A stretch of DNA of 64,000 nt from Actinomyces vulturis (GTDB lineage: Bacteria > Actinomycetota > Actinomycetes > Actinomycetales > Actinomycetaceae): the NCBI RefSeq assembly GCF_001687305.1, contig NZ_LZRK01000004.1, forward strand, positions 186,001 through 250,000, in the 5' to 3' direction. This document shows positions 8,401-17,663 of this stretch, piece after piece. A program made the translations under genes and the position numbers. How positions within the stretch are numbered: the stretch's first letter is position 1; each line of letters starts with the position of its first letter. The notes beneath the pieces are model-generated. The model was not told the origin of the DNA. It made no database searches and was given only the letters and a program-made list of their open reading frames with translations.

Positions 8401-9228
8401 TTAGAAAACAGTCTTGACCACAGTCACGCCAGCAACAGCCACCAGCAAGATCGCGAACAGGAAGGTCAAGGTTGACGGCTTGGCTCGCTGAGACAGTGGG
8501 CCACCAATGACACCACCAAGTGACGATGCAGCGGTAAAGGCAAGAACAACGGGCCAATCAATTACCGTACTACCACCCAGACGTTTAGCCAGTGATACAG
8601 CCGCAGCAATAATCATCACCACTAGGCTGGTGCCCGAAGCACTACGCATGTCAAATCGCAGAACCAACATAAGCACGGGTACCACGGCGAAGCCCCCGCC
8701 TACACCAAAAAATCCGGTCAACATTCCGGTCGCTGTGGCAGCAATAATCACAGCGCCCATACCACGCGCGGGCTTTTCTTCATGCTCCGATTCTCCTTGC
8801 GCTGTCAGTGCCTCAGGCTCATGAATCACGGTTTTATTAAGGAGTTTTTCTACGTATGCCTGACGTTTGGCATCACGGAACATAAAAATGCTCACGGTAC
8901 TCAGGAGGATGGCAAAACTTAGCATGAGCGTGTGCTCGCTGACCTGCTCGTTCGCCCATGAACCGATCAGCGCGCCCGCGCTGGACAACGCCCCAAAGAT
9001 CGCGCCTTCGCGCCAACGTACTTGTCTACGCTTCGCCTTATTGGGAAGTGAAGCCATTGCGGTAATCATGACGATGACAAGAGATTCTGCGGTGGCGCTG
9101 TGTGCTGGCTGACTGAGCAAGTACATGAGTGCAGGAACGGAAAGAATGCCTCCGCCTGCGCCAAGGGCTCCCACCACGATGCCCACGCCGATTCCCACGA
9201 GAAGGGCAGTTGCTAGCGACATCGCCAT
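8401..9228 (-). CDS. TSUP (TauE/SafE, DUF81) family anion exporter
   Basis: Integral membrane protein of 275 residues with the two repeated Gly-rich halves of the TauE/SafE family: the first opens GALGAGGGILSVPALMYLL, the second GFFGVGGGFAVVPVLMLVL. Members move sulfite, sulfoacetate or other small anions out of the cell. A roughly 35-residue charged loop separates the halves. The start ATG 9228 has an AGAAG site eight bases upstream. It lies 194 bp downstream of a sulfatase-maturating enzyme on the same strand, so export of a sulfur anion is a reasonable guess, not shown. Confidence 0.85.
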   Translation of the reverse strand: MAMSLATALLVGIGVGIVVGALGAGGGILSVPALMYLLSQPAHSATAESLVIVMITAMASLPNKAKRRQVRWREGAIFGALSSAGALIGSWANEQVSEHTLMLSFAILLSTVSIFMFRDAKRQAYVEKLLNKTVIHEPEALTAQGESEHEEKPARGMGAVIIAATATGMLTGFFGVGGGFAVVPVLMLVLRFDMRSASGTSLVVMIIAAAVSLAKRLGGSTVIDWPVVLAFTAASSLGGVIGGPLSQRAKPSTLTFLFAILLVAVAGVTVVKTVF

Positions 9229-9422
9229 GGTAAGTCTTCTTTCTTTCCAACACAGATCTATTCGTCACGATCTACCGTCAAGCATAAACCTTGTTTATTC
9301 AGGCGCTTCGTGGACCTCTAGTCATGCACAGCGCACCATCCATTTCCCTGGCATGATCACCCTGGCTTGATCAGTTCACCTGGCGGGCCCCTGGCCTGGT
9401 CCAGCCCCTTGGCTCGGCTCTA

Positions 9423-10712
9423 TTAACGCATTTGCGGGCGCAGGCGCTGACGTACCTGAGGATCCATCACCTCAGCAGGTGCTTGGCCAGCACGAATCAA
9501 CCGTGCCATGGCCACAAGGTCAGGGCGAATTGAGCGATAGAAATACTCATACCCCGGGCACAAGTAGTTCTGGCCGTCTTCCCCATCCACGGATTTGACG
9601 AAGCGATCCTTGGGACAGCCGCCATGACAGAACTTCCGCACGGTGCACCGTTGGCATTGAGCGGTTAATTCAACACTCTTCTTGAGTGCAAACTCATTCA
9701 TCCGCTCAGTGCTAGCAGCCTCAGCGAAGCTCATGTCTCGCACGTTACCAAGCAACCAGTCTGGCTCCACCCAGTGGTCACAGGCATAAATGTCGCCGTT
9801 AAATTCCATGGCGAAGTTGTTGCCACATTCAGGTGCATGAACACAGACGCTAGCAATACCAAACATGGCACTGAGCGCGCTATCAAAGTCCTGAACATAA
9901 ATACGGCCCACATCGCGAGTCACCCATACATCGAAAATCTGAGTGAGAAACCGACCATAAGCGAGCGGATCAACGCTACGCGACGTCACGGCGTCTCCAC
10001 TTTGTTGATAAAGAAGGCCCACGCTCCAGCCCTGTTCGGCCTTTTGGAGCTCACGTACGTCAACGCGTTCCACGATAGGAATGAACTGGATGAATTCGGC
10101 GCCGAGGTCCTTGGTGAAGTACTCGTAGACCTCAAGGGCGTGATCCTGATTAGCGGCGTGAACGGTGCACAGGATGTTGCAGCGAACGCCGGCATCCTGA
10201 AGAAGTTTCCAGCCACGGATAACCTGAGCGTGGGTGGCGCGTCCTGCTTTATTGACTCGGTATGCATCGTGCAGCGGCGCGGGGCCATCGATTGATACGC
10301 CAACGAGGAAATCATGGCGTGCCAGGAAACTGGCCCATTGTGGGGTGATAAGTGTGCCATTCGTTTGGAGGGCATGGGTAACGCTTTGAGTGGGGCGTCT
10401 ATAGTGCTCACACAATTCGATGACACGCTCAAAAAACGGCAAACCACGCATCGTAGGCTCGCCACCTTGCCAAAGCATAGTCACCTCACCATCAGGGCTG
10501 TTGGCAAGGTGCTGAGCCACGTAACGTTCCAGCGTTTCCTCATCCATCACCTGACGGGCCGAATCGTAAAGGAGTTCTTTGGAGAGGAAGAAGCAGTAGG
10601 AGCAGTCGAGATTACAGGCGGCTCCAGTTGGCTTGGTAACCACTGAGAAAGGCAGGCGACGCCGATCACTCACCTCAACAGGAGAACTCACCTGAGTGGT
10701 TGTCTTACTCAA
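9423..10712 (-). CDS. Anaerobic sulfatase-maturating enzyme (radical SAM/SPASM)
   Basis: Radical SAM protein of 429 residues that would convert the active-site Cys or Ser of a sulfatase to formylglycine. The CxxxCxxC cluster motif is CNLDCSYC (Cys33, 37, 40), followed by LWQGGEPTMRGLPFF and SIDGPAPLHDAYR, typical of anSME. The C-terminal SPASM domain carries the auxiliary cluster cysteines (CVHAPECGN, YACDHWV, CQRCTVRKFCHGGCPKD, then a final Cys). Translation starts at TTG 10712 with a strong AAGGAG site six bases upstream. No sulfatase gene is in the window, so its substrate must be encoded elsewhere. It could also serve another Cys/Ser-type target. Confidence 0.88.
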   Translation of the reverse strand: MSKTTTQVSSPVEVSDRRRLPFSVVTKPTGAACNLDCSYCFFLSKELLYDSARQVMDEETLERYVAQHLANSPDGEVTMLWQGGEPTMRGLPFFERVIELCEHYRRPTQSVTHALQTNGTLITPQWASFLARHDFLVGVSIDGPAPLHDAYRVNKAGRATHAQVIRGWKLLQDAGVRCNILCTVHAANQDHALEVYEYFTKDLGAEFIQFIPIVERVDVRELQKAEQGWSVGLLYQQSGDAVTSRSVDPLAYGRFLTQIFDVWVTRDVGRIYVQDFDSALSAMFGIASVCVHAPECGNNFAMEFNGDIYACDHWVEPDWLLGNVRDMSFAEAASTERMNEFALKKSVELTAQCQRCTVRKFCHGGCPKDRFVKSVDGEDGQNYLCPGYEYFYRSIRPDLVAMARLIRAGQAPAEVMDPQVRQRLRPQMR

Positions 10713-10984
10713 TCGATTCTCCTTTTAATGACCAAACGCCTTCATTAATGCTCTTCCGTGATGAAGCCAAAGTTCCAAGATGTCTCGTGCTGTTCCCCAA
10801 GCACATACGGGTCAGCGCACTGACGACACAACAATGTTTCTGTACTCATAGCCCCCATCTGGCGTGTAGACAAGCGGTAATCACCGCACAATGACCAGTG
10901 ATTTTTTAAGGAACGCCTTGTGGAACGGCGCTGTATCAGACACCATCGTATCGACTTTGTTGTGGTCTACGTGTCAATGCCCCG

Positions 10985-10996
10985 TATCCTTTGGGG
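10985..10996 (+). promoter_or_regulatory. Predicted -10 element for a leaderless cydDC transcript
   Basis: TATCCT at 10985-10990 is followed by only six bases (TTGGGG) before GTG 10997, with no AGGAGG-like site. TTGTGG 25 bp upstream is a weak -35 candidate. This spacing fits transcription starting at or next to the start codon. The rest of the 284-bp gap between the anSME gene and cydD holds no supported gene. Confidence 0.4.
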
Positions 10997-12706
10997 GTGA
11001 AACCTTTAGATCCGCGACTCATGCGTTATGCCACGCCAGCACGAATCTACATTGCCACCACTGTGATGACCGGTGTGGTGATGACTGCTCTTGTGATGGG
11101 ACAAGCGTGGCTAATTTCGCGGGTCTTAGCTGATGTTATTTCCCACAACGCCTCCTGGGAGACGGTGAAAAACAGCGTCTACGTATTGCTTGGGGTTTTC
11201 GTTATCCGTGGCGTTGTGATGATGGTGCAAGAAGCACTAGCGCACCGAGCCTCCAGCCAAACCATTGCAGTTCTTCGCGAGAAGATTCTGCGCCATGCCG
11301 CAGCCCTTGGACCTCGTTGGCAGTCTGAACACGCTACGTCCACAGTCACTCTGGTCACGCGAGGTATTGATGATTTAGAACCGTATTTCACCCGTTACAT
11401 TCCTCAACTCATTCTTGCTTCAACGCTCACCCCAGCGCTCGTATTGGTGATGGCCACACAGGATATTGCTTCCACTATTGCCGTGGTACTAACAATTCCG
11501 TTGATCCCCATCTTCATGATTCTCATCGGCAAACTCACCCAGAAGTACTCTGAGGAGCGTTTAGTCTCCATGCAGCGTTTGGGTGACCAAATGATGGATC
11601 TTGTGGCCGGTCTGCCCACATTGAAGGCACTGGGCCGTGAAAATGGCCCTGCTGAACGTGTCCGTACCTTAGGCAAGGCATATAACTCCACCACCATGGC
11701 TACGTTGCGGGTTGCTTTTCTCTCAGGTGCAGTCTTGGAATTCCTCACCACTTTGAGTGTGGCAATCGTGGCTGTAGAAGTCGGTTTCCGTCTCCTCTTT
11801 GGCCGTGTCGAACTGGCACCTGCTCTCTTCGTCATTATGGTGGCCCCTGAGATTTACCAACCACTGCGCCAGGTAGGTTTCCATTTCCATGCCAGTGCTA
11901 ACGGCGTGGCTGCTGCTGCAGCAGCATGCGACATTCTTGACCTTCCAATTCCGGAGGAAGGCACTAAGAATCCGGGCGATCTGTCTATTTCAACCATCGT
12001 CTGCGAGGACGTCAGTGTGAAAGCACGAGGAATGTGGGCGCCCTACCGCTGCCAAGCAATCATCAAGCCTGGTGAGATTGTGGCGTTAACGGGAGCATCC
12101 GGTGTTGGGAAAACAACACTGGTTCACACCCTCCTAGGACTCCTCCCGCCTGATGAGGGGCGTATTTACCTCGAATCCACCACTACGGATGGTCAAGTAC
12201 GCCGCATTGATTTAGCGGATGTGGACAAGGAACAGTGGCATTCACTCATTACTTGGGTGCCACAACGACCTGTACTCTTTCCCGGAACCGTAGCGCACGC
12301 GGTGCTCGATCTTCGCCATTCTTCCCTCTCGTGGGCCAACCTCTCCCCCCAGCAGCAGGCCCGAGCTAGCGGTGCAGCGGACATAGTGGGAGTTACCGAC
12401 GTCATTAACGAATTACCAGAAGGTTGGGACACCCACATTGGTTACGGTGGCGTGGGCCTCAGCGTGGGCCAACGCCAGCGCGTAGCCCTGGCTCAGGCAC
12501 TCGTCAGTGATGCTCCCTTGGTTATCCTTGATGAGCCCACCGCCCATCTTGATGCCCGAAGTGAGTCCCTGGTTGGCAATGGCGTGCGTGCTATTGCTGC
12601 TCAAGGTCGTACCGTCATTGTGATTGCTCACCGCCAAGCCTTACTCAACGTGGCCGATACACATATTGCTGTGCATAACCACGCGTTTGCCCCGGAGGCC
12701 GTGTGA
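10997..12706 (+). CDS. cydD: Thiol reductant ABC exporter subunit CydD
   Basis: Half of the CydDC exporter needed to assemble cytochrome bd, about 569 residues. GTG 10997 gives the family N-terminus KPLDPRL. An N-terminal six-helix membrane domain (to about 320) is followed by the ATPase domain: Walker A GASGVGKTT near 365, signature LSVGQRQR near 487, Walker B LVILDEPTAH near 510. The signature has Val where LSGGQ is usual. The stop overlaps the cydC start by one base (TGATG), so the two are translationally coupled. Confidence 0.93.
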   Translation: MKPLDPRLMRYATPARIYIATTVMTGVVMTALVMGQAWLISRVLADVISHNASWETVKNSVYVLLGVFVIRGVVMMVQEALAHRASSQTIAVLREKILRHAAALGPRWQSEHATSTVTLVTRGIDDLEPYFTRYIPQLILASTLTPALVLVMATQDIASTIAVVLTIPLIPIFMILIGKLTQKYSEERLVSMQRLGDQMMDLVAGLPTLKALGRENGPAERVRTLGKAYNSTTMATLRVAFLSGAVLEFLTTLSVAIVAVEVGFRLLFGRVELAPALFVIMVAPEIYQPLRQVGFHFHASANGVAAAAAACDILDLPIPEEGTKNPGDLSISTIVCEDVSVKARGMWAPYRCQAIIKPGEIVALTGASGVGKTTLVHTLLGLLPPDEGRIYLESTTTDGQVRRIDLADVDKEQWHSLITWVPQRPVLFPGTVAHAVLDLRHSSLSWANLSPQQQARASGAADIVGVTDVINELPEGWDTHIGYGGVGLSVGQRQRVALAQALVSDAPLVILDEPTAHLDARSESLVGNGVRAIAAQGRTVIVIAHRQALLNVADTHIAVHNHAFAPEAV

Positions 12707-14721
12707 TGACTACTTCTTCTTCTCCCGTTTCTTCCTCTGTCATGGACTCGACAACTGCCATGTCTTCCCCTGGCAGCACTACTGGGCAAGACTCACACCG
12801 CGGCAAGGCCCAACACTTCACGTTACCTAATGTTGAGTGGACAAGTTTGTGGCGCGCCATTGCTCTGCTTGACGTGTCCCGCTCACGTTTTACTTGGAGC
12901 GTGATTGCTGGTGCTGGCGGTTTGGTTAGTGCCATTGGCCTGGCTGCTGTGGCCGCGTGGCTGATTGCTCGCGCTTCCCAGCATCCCGACGTAGTCATGC
13001 TTGGGGTGGCTCCCGTGGCCGTGCGCCTGTTCGGTATTTCTCGCGCCGTCCTGCGTTACATTGAACGCCTCGTCTCCCATGACACAGCGTTGCGAGGTAT
13101 GACGAGCCTGCGTGCCACCGTGTACGAAACACTCGCCCATTCACGTACTGACACTGTAGCCAGCCTCGAACGCGGCGACGTGCTCGCCCGTATCGGTGCT
13201 GATATCGATGCCGTGGGTGACGTTGTCGTACGTTCGCTCTTACCTATATGCGTAGCCTTCACCGTTGGCATTGCTACCACCGTATTTCTGTGCTTTATCG
13301 ATATACGCGCTGGACTGTTAGTGGGCCTGTGTCTCATTCTCTCGGGTGTTCTTGGCCCATGGGCTACGCTACGTTCAGCACGTGCAGCTGAACTTACTCA
13401 GCGTATGAATGAGCGAGACTTGACGACCACGACGATGACTATGGTGCGTGAAGCGAGCCAGTTACAGGTCAGCGGCACGATGGGCCAAATGCGCGATCAC
13501 CTCAGTGATATCGAGCGATCTCTCCAAATGGGGAAAGATCGTGCAGCACGCCCGGCAGCATTGGCTGCAGCAGTCGACATTATGGCCACCGGCCTAGCGG
13601 TGGTGGGTTCTGCCATTATCGGTATTGAAGCCGTGCATTCTGGCGCTATCCCCCACGTCATGTTGGCCGTCTTAGTATTGACTCCCCTCGCGGCATTTGA
13701 GGGTACGGCCATGATGAGCGGCGCTAGTGTTCAATTAGTGCGCTCGGCTGATGCTGCTCATCGCATCATCACTCTTCTTGATCATGCAACGGATACGGCA
13801 GAAGAAACTTCCCCCACCTCCTCGCACGTCATAAGGGAATCCTCCCATGCCATGACAAGCCCCTCAAACCATGCGATTACCGATTTCCCTGTTGTTCCGG
13901 CGACATCGGTAGCCTCTGATTCAGTTGCATTCTCCGACCTCAGACCATCCCTCTCAGGCACAGTTAACCAACCTGTGACACTACGTGCTGAAAACCTAGC
14001 CGTTGGGTGGCCAGGCGGTCCCGTTGTTCTCGAGGGCATTAACCTCTCACTCACCGTCGGTTCCCGTGTCGCCATTGTGGGCCCCTCAGGAATCGGTAAA
14101 TCTACACTGCTCTACACCCTTGCTGGTCTGCTAGAGCCACGTGCAGGCAGCGTCACTATTAACGGCGAACACCTATGGGGTGCTGATCGCGCACATGTTG
14201 CCTCGATGGTGGCCATGACTGCCGAAGATGCTCATATTTTCCACACCACGATCCTGGAAAACCTCCGTGTCGCACGTGGTGATCTCACTGAAGATGAAGC
14301 ATTGAACCTTCTCTATCAAGTCAACCTTGGTTCTTGGGTCCGTTCACTCCCTGAAGGTTTAGATACTCTGCTGGGAAGTGACGCATCGAGTGTCTCCGGT
14401 GGTGAACGGCGTCGAATTCTATTGGCACGTGCCCTCGCTGCCCCCGCGCCGCTCATGCTTCTCGATGAACCTACCGAACACATGGATCCTGCCACCGCCG
14501 ACGCCGTGGTAGGACGTATGCTCTCCACTCATCCTGATCGTGGAGTCCTCGCCGTCACGCACCGCTTAAGCGCCGTAACTAAAGCAGACGACATTCTTGT
14601 CATCGCCAAAGGCAAAAATTCCCCTGCCCGAGTCAAAGAACGCGGTACGCACGAATACCTCCTCACTCACGATGAGGGATACCGTTGGTCGTGGACACAG
14701 GAGCAGAACAATGACCGTTAG
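12706..14721 (+). CDS. cydC: Thiol reductant ABC exporter subunit CydC
   Basis: Partner of CydD, about 671 residues. ATG 12706 is preceded by GGAGG at 12694-12698. After a Ser/Thr-rich N-terminal tail of about 45 residues comes the membrane domain (AAVAAWLIARAS, AVRLFGISRAVLRYIERLVS), then a low-complexity linker of about 60 residues (near 360-420). The ATPase domain has Walker A GPSGIGKST near 458, signature VSGGERRR near 562 and Walker B LMLLDEPTEH near 582. The tail and linker make it longer than most CydC. Its end overlaps the histidine kinase start by 11 bp. Confidence 0.93.
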   Translation: MTTSSSPVSSSVMDSTTAMSSPGSTTGQDSHRGKAQHFTLPNVEWTSLWRAIALLDVSRSRFTWSVIAGAGGLVSAIGLAAVAAWLIARASQHPDVVMLGVAPVAVRLFGISRAVLRYIERLVSHDTALRGMTSLRATVYETLAHSRTDTVASLERGDVLARIGADIDAVGDVVVRSLLPICVAFTVGIATTVFLCFIDIRAGLLVGLCLILSGVLGPWATLRSARAAELTQRMNERDLTTTTMTMVREASQLQVSGTMGQMRDHLSDIERSLQMGKDRAARPAALAAAVDIMATGLAVVGSAIIGIEAVHSGAIPHVMLAVLVLTPLAAFEGTAMMSGASVQLVRSADAAHRIITLLDHATDTAEETSPTSSHVIRESSHAMTSPSNHAITDFPVVPATSVASDSVAFSDLRPSLSGTVNQPVTLRAENLAVGWPGGPVVLEGINLSLTVGSRVAIVGPSGIGKSTLLYTLAGLLEPRAGSVTINGEHLWGADRAHVASMVAMTAEDAHIFHTTILENLRVARGDLTEDEALNLLYQVNLGSWVRSLPEGLDTLLGSDASSVSGGERRRILLARALAAPAPLMLLDEPTEHMDPATADAVVGRMLSTHPDRGVLAVTHRLSAVTKADDILVIAKGKNSPARVKERGTHEYLLTHDEGYRWSWTQEQNNDR

Positions 14722-16627
14722 CCCGTATGACCACATTCGCTTCCCCGGGGTTCCCGATGATTTTGAGGTCCCGGACATGCCAATGCCCGCCACCGCCACG
14801 CCAGACGACCCTGACGGATACGGAGCGGTTGCTTGGGCGGTACATGCCTCTCGCTTAACCTCTACGCGTGCCGGTGCAGCAGTCCTTCCCGAAGAACACC
14901 TCGACAGCGACACGGTGGATCTCCTCCAAGCAGCCCTGCGCCTCACCAGTTCTCTCAAAGTGCGTGACGCCCTACGCGCTCTCGCTGACTCTGCCTGCTC
15001 ACTGACTGGAGCAGCCTGGGGAACTATCGCGGTCCTTTCCCATACCGATGAAGTAGGCACCATTCATACGGGGCATCCCACCGCCACCACTGAGGAACTT
15101 GCTCACCGTATTTCCCTTAGCACTCCCTCCGCTAACAACGCCCCTTCCGAGGCGATGCCCTCAGACACTGGTCAGGTCATCATCGATAACGATCTCGGGG
15201 TTTCTCAAGCCTTCACCGGTCCTATCGAAGGCGAAGGCGGAGGCAATCTCCTCACCGTTCCTCTCCAAATGCATGGCCAGATTTATGGCCGCATGTACCT
15301 ATGCGATAAACCCGGAGGTTTTACCAACGACGACGTGACCACGGTGCTCACCCTCGCTGGCGCAGCAGCGGTGGCCGTAGAAAATGCTCGTCTCTACCGT
15401 CAGGCTCGTGACCGCGAACAGTGGATGTTCGTCTCTCAGGAACTCACTACCCTGCTACTCAGCGGTATGGATCAAGAAGATGTGCTTATGCATATCGCTC
15501 AGCGTGTGCGGACCGTCTCTCATGCTGATACTGCTGCGTTGATTCTGCCCAGTGTTGGCGATTCATGGGTGTGCGAGATTGCTGAAGGCAAGCACGCTCA
15601 TGAACTCGTCGGCACTTTCTTCCCTCCCGAAGGACGTGCGCGTACCACCCTTGAGCGTGGTGAGGGTCTTACGGTTGCGTCGCTCGCCCATGAAGATGTT
15701 GTTCTTGTTGAGGTGCTCAAGCAATTCGGTCCCGCGCTTTTTGCGCCCATGATGTTCCAAGGACGCGGAGTGGGAGTCATGCTATTGCTCCGTGAACAAG
15801 GCGCACCGGCCTTCACCAGCCAAGACCTGGAAATCGCTGAACTAGTGGCAGGCCAAGCCACCATGGCATTTGAGCTTGCAGATGCTCAGCATGCTGAGGA
15901 AATGGCTACTCTTCTTGATGAACGTGCACGAATCGGCCGAGACCTTCACGATCTTGCTATCCAACAGTTGTTTGCTACCGGGATGCAGATTTCTGCCGCG
16001 CGCGAGTCAATTGCCCGCGGAGAGAAGGTGGATTGCGAGCAAGTGTGTATTGCTCTCGACCAGTCCTTGGCTGCTGTCGATGACTCGGTACGTCAGATTC
16101 GTTCGATTGTCCGCTCCCTGCGCGAACCTGATGATGACGTAAGCCTTGTTGAACGCTTGCGCCGTGAAGCTTCTTTGGCTCGTACCGCCTTGGGCTTTGC
16201 ACCCTCGCTTGTGTTAAGTCTGGATGGCCTGCCGTTAACGGTGAATTCACGCGATGAAGAAGACCAACTCATTGACACTATTGATTCTCTCATCGATCAA
16301 GACGTCGCTGATGACATGGTGGCTGTCGTCCGTGAGGGTCTGAGTAACGTGGCCCGTCATGCACATGCCTCATCAGTGACGGTCGACGTGCGGGTGGAGA
16401 GCGGGCGAATCGATTCGTCTCATCCTCAGGTAGAAATCATCGTGCGAGATGACGGCGTGGGCGTAGATCCCGCGGTGACCCGCTGCTCGGGGACAGCCAA
16501 TATGGCTGAGCGTGCACGCAGGCACGGTGGTTCCTTCGTCATGGGTCCCCGTGCTCGTTCTGACGGTGCTCGTCGCGGAACCTGCTTCACCTGGATTGCG
16601 TCACTATCTGGTGAAGTCGTTGTGTGA
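14711..16627 (+). CDS. GAF-domain sensor histidine kinase (NarL/DevS class)
   Basis: Predicted soluble sensor kinase of about 638 residues with no clear membrane segment. ATG 14711 lies inside the end of cydC and has GGAG seven bases upstream. Two GAF domains are at about 80-220 and 240-385, followed by HisKA_3 with the phospho-acceptor His in RDLHDLAIQQLF (near 411). The ATPase domain has the N-box REGLSNVARHAHA, DDGVGVD and a final GTANMAERARRHGG. This layout resembles DevS/DosS redox sensors of actinobacteria, but no haem ligand can be assigned by eye. Cotranscription with cydDC suggests it senses oxygen, redox or respiratory state. The probable partner regulator is convergent and ends 135 bp downstream. 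Confidence 0.9.
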   Translation: MTVSPYDHIRFPGVPDDFEVPDMPMPATATPDDPDGYGAVAWAVHASRLTSTRAGAAVLPEEHLDSDTVDLLQAALRLTSSLKVRDALRALADSACSLTGAAWGTIAVLSHTDEVGTIHTGHPTATTEELAHRISLSTPSANNAPSEAMPSDTGQVIIDNDLGVSQAFTGPIEGEGGGNLLTVPLQMHGQIYGRMYLCDKPGGFTNDDVTTVLTLAGAAAVAVENARLYRQARDREQWMFVSQELTTLLLSGMDQEDVLMHIAQRVRTVSHADTAALILPSVGDSWVCEIAEGKHAHELVGTFFPPEGRARTTLERGEGLTVASLAHEDVVLVEVLKQFGPALFAPMMFQGRGVGVMLLLREQGAPAFTSQDLEIAELVAGQATMAFELADAQHAEEMATLLDERARIGRDLHDLAIQQLFATGMQISAARESIARGEKVDCEQVCIALDQSLAAVDDSVRQIRSIVRSLREPDDDVSLVERLRREASLARTALGFAPSLVLSLDGLPLTVNSRDEEDQLIDTIDSLIDQDVADDMVAVVREGLSNVARHAHASSVTVDVRVESGRIDSSHPQVEIIVRDDGVGVDPAVTRCSGTANMAERARRHGGSFVMGPRARSDGARRGTCFTWIASLSGEVVV

Positions 16628-16762
16628 TACACGTTTCTTACCAAAAAGTGATCATTCGACACGGCAAGACTCTCATTAGTCAAAAAGCCAAGATCCCCCT
16701 CAACAAATCAGTGTGAGAGCGTATCGACTCAACAGCGCCGTGATATCAGCACAAACTCAAAC

Positions 16763-17416
16763 TTAGTTTTTGCGCCAACCGGATGCTCGCTGGCCTGCCA
16801 CCCATGCAGCTACCTGGGTGCGGCGCTGAAGACCCATCTTGGCCAAGAGGGAGGTGATGTGATTCTTGACAGTCTTCTCGGCCACGCCAAGTTTTTCACC
16901 GATCTCACGGTTAGAAAGACCATCACCAATCAGTTCGAGAACCTTGCGCTCAGCGTTCGTCAGGTCAGCAGTGGGGTCATCATGATCGGCACGACGGCGA
17001 CGCACCGTACGCTCATCAAGCAGGACACGTCCCGAAGCCACGGCACGAACCACATCGCTAATCTCAGCACCGTTCACCGTCTTAAGCAGATAAGCACGAG
17101 CACCAGCATCCAGGGCCAAGGCGAGAGCATCATCATCATCAAAACTGGTCAGCACGATGGGATAGGCGTTGGGAAGAAGTTCACGAATCTCCCGCATCAG
17201 TTCAATACCCGTGCCGTCAGGTAACTGCAGATCAACAAGAAGGACATCAGGGTGCACCAATTCTGCACGACGCATCGCCTCAGATTTACTGCCCGCTTCG
17301 GCAACAACATACAGGCCTTCAGCGCGGTCGATAATCTCAGCAATTCCTCGACGAACGATCTCATGATCGTCAATAATCATCACGCGGACGGGGTTCACGG
17401 GTACAGGGTTCACCAT
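16763..17416 (-). CDS. NarL/LuxR-family response regulator
   Basis: DNA-binding response regulator of 217 residues from ATG 17416; in-frame starts at 17443 or further upstream are possible but would give a non-standard N-terminal tail. Receiver domain: acidic pair Asp16-Asp17, phospho-acceptor Asp62 (LLVDLQLPDG), Thr90 and Lys112. C-terminal LuxR-type HTH: LTNAERKVLELIGDGLSNRE followed by LGVAEKTVKNHI. It is the likely partner of the GAF kinase that converges on it, and therefore a candidate regulator of cyd genes. Two near-identical 23-bp repeats upstream of the start could be its own binding sites. Confidence 0.9.
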   Translation of the reverse strand: MVNPVPVNPVRVMIIDDHEIVRRGIAEIIDRAEGLYVVAEAGSKSEAMRRAELVHPDVLLVDLQLPDGTGIELMREIRELLPNAYPIVLTSFDDDDALALALDAGARAYLLKTVNGAEISDVVRAVASGRVLLDERTVRRRRADHDDPTADLTNAERKVLELIGDGLSNREIGEKLGVAEKTVKNHITSLLAKMGLQRRTQVAAWVAGQRASGWRKN

Positions 17417-17515
17417 ACTGGCTACATTATCAGCGACAGGCATTTTTCGCCATGATGACAACGTTTCCACGCCACTCCCGCCCAGGTACACAACCACCAC
17501 TACCCCGTGCGCACT

Positions 17516-17561
17516 GTTCGCGCACCCACGGTATCCACGTTCGCACACCCACGATACCCGC
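17516..17561. repeat. Tandem 23-bp imperfect direct repeats upstream of response regulator
   Basis: Two adjacent copies (17516-17538 and 17539-17561), each beginning GTTCG and sharing CACCCACG, differ at four positions. They lie 100-145 bp upstream of the chosen regulator start. Direct repeats there suit a response-regulator binding region, though slippage is equally possible. Confidence 0.55.
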
Positions 17562-17663
17562 AGGCCTTCTCCAGTATGTGAGACAGTCTCAGCACAATCT
17601 CATCCCCGACTTCAACACACTTATCCGCATAAGGAAAAGCAAGGAAATCAGGGAAGCCGCCCC

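Noticed and set aside
9229-9422. CstR-type operator in front of the TSUP exporter
   Set aside because: I searched for ATACCCC...GGGGTAT because CstR proteins can control such exporters, and found none, so the exporter is not linked to the repressor at 47325.
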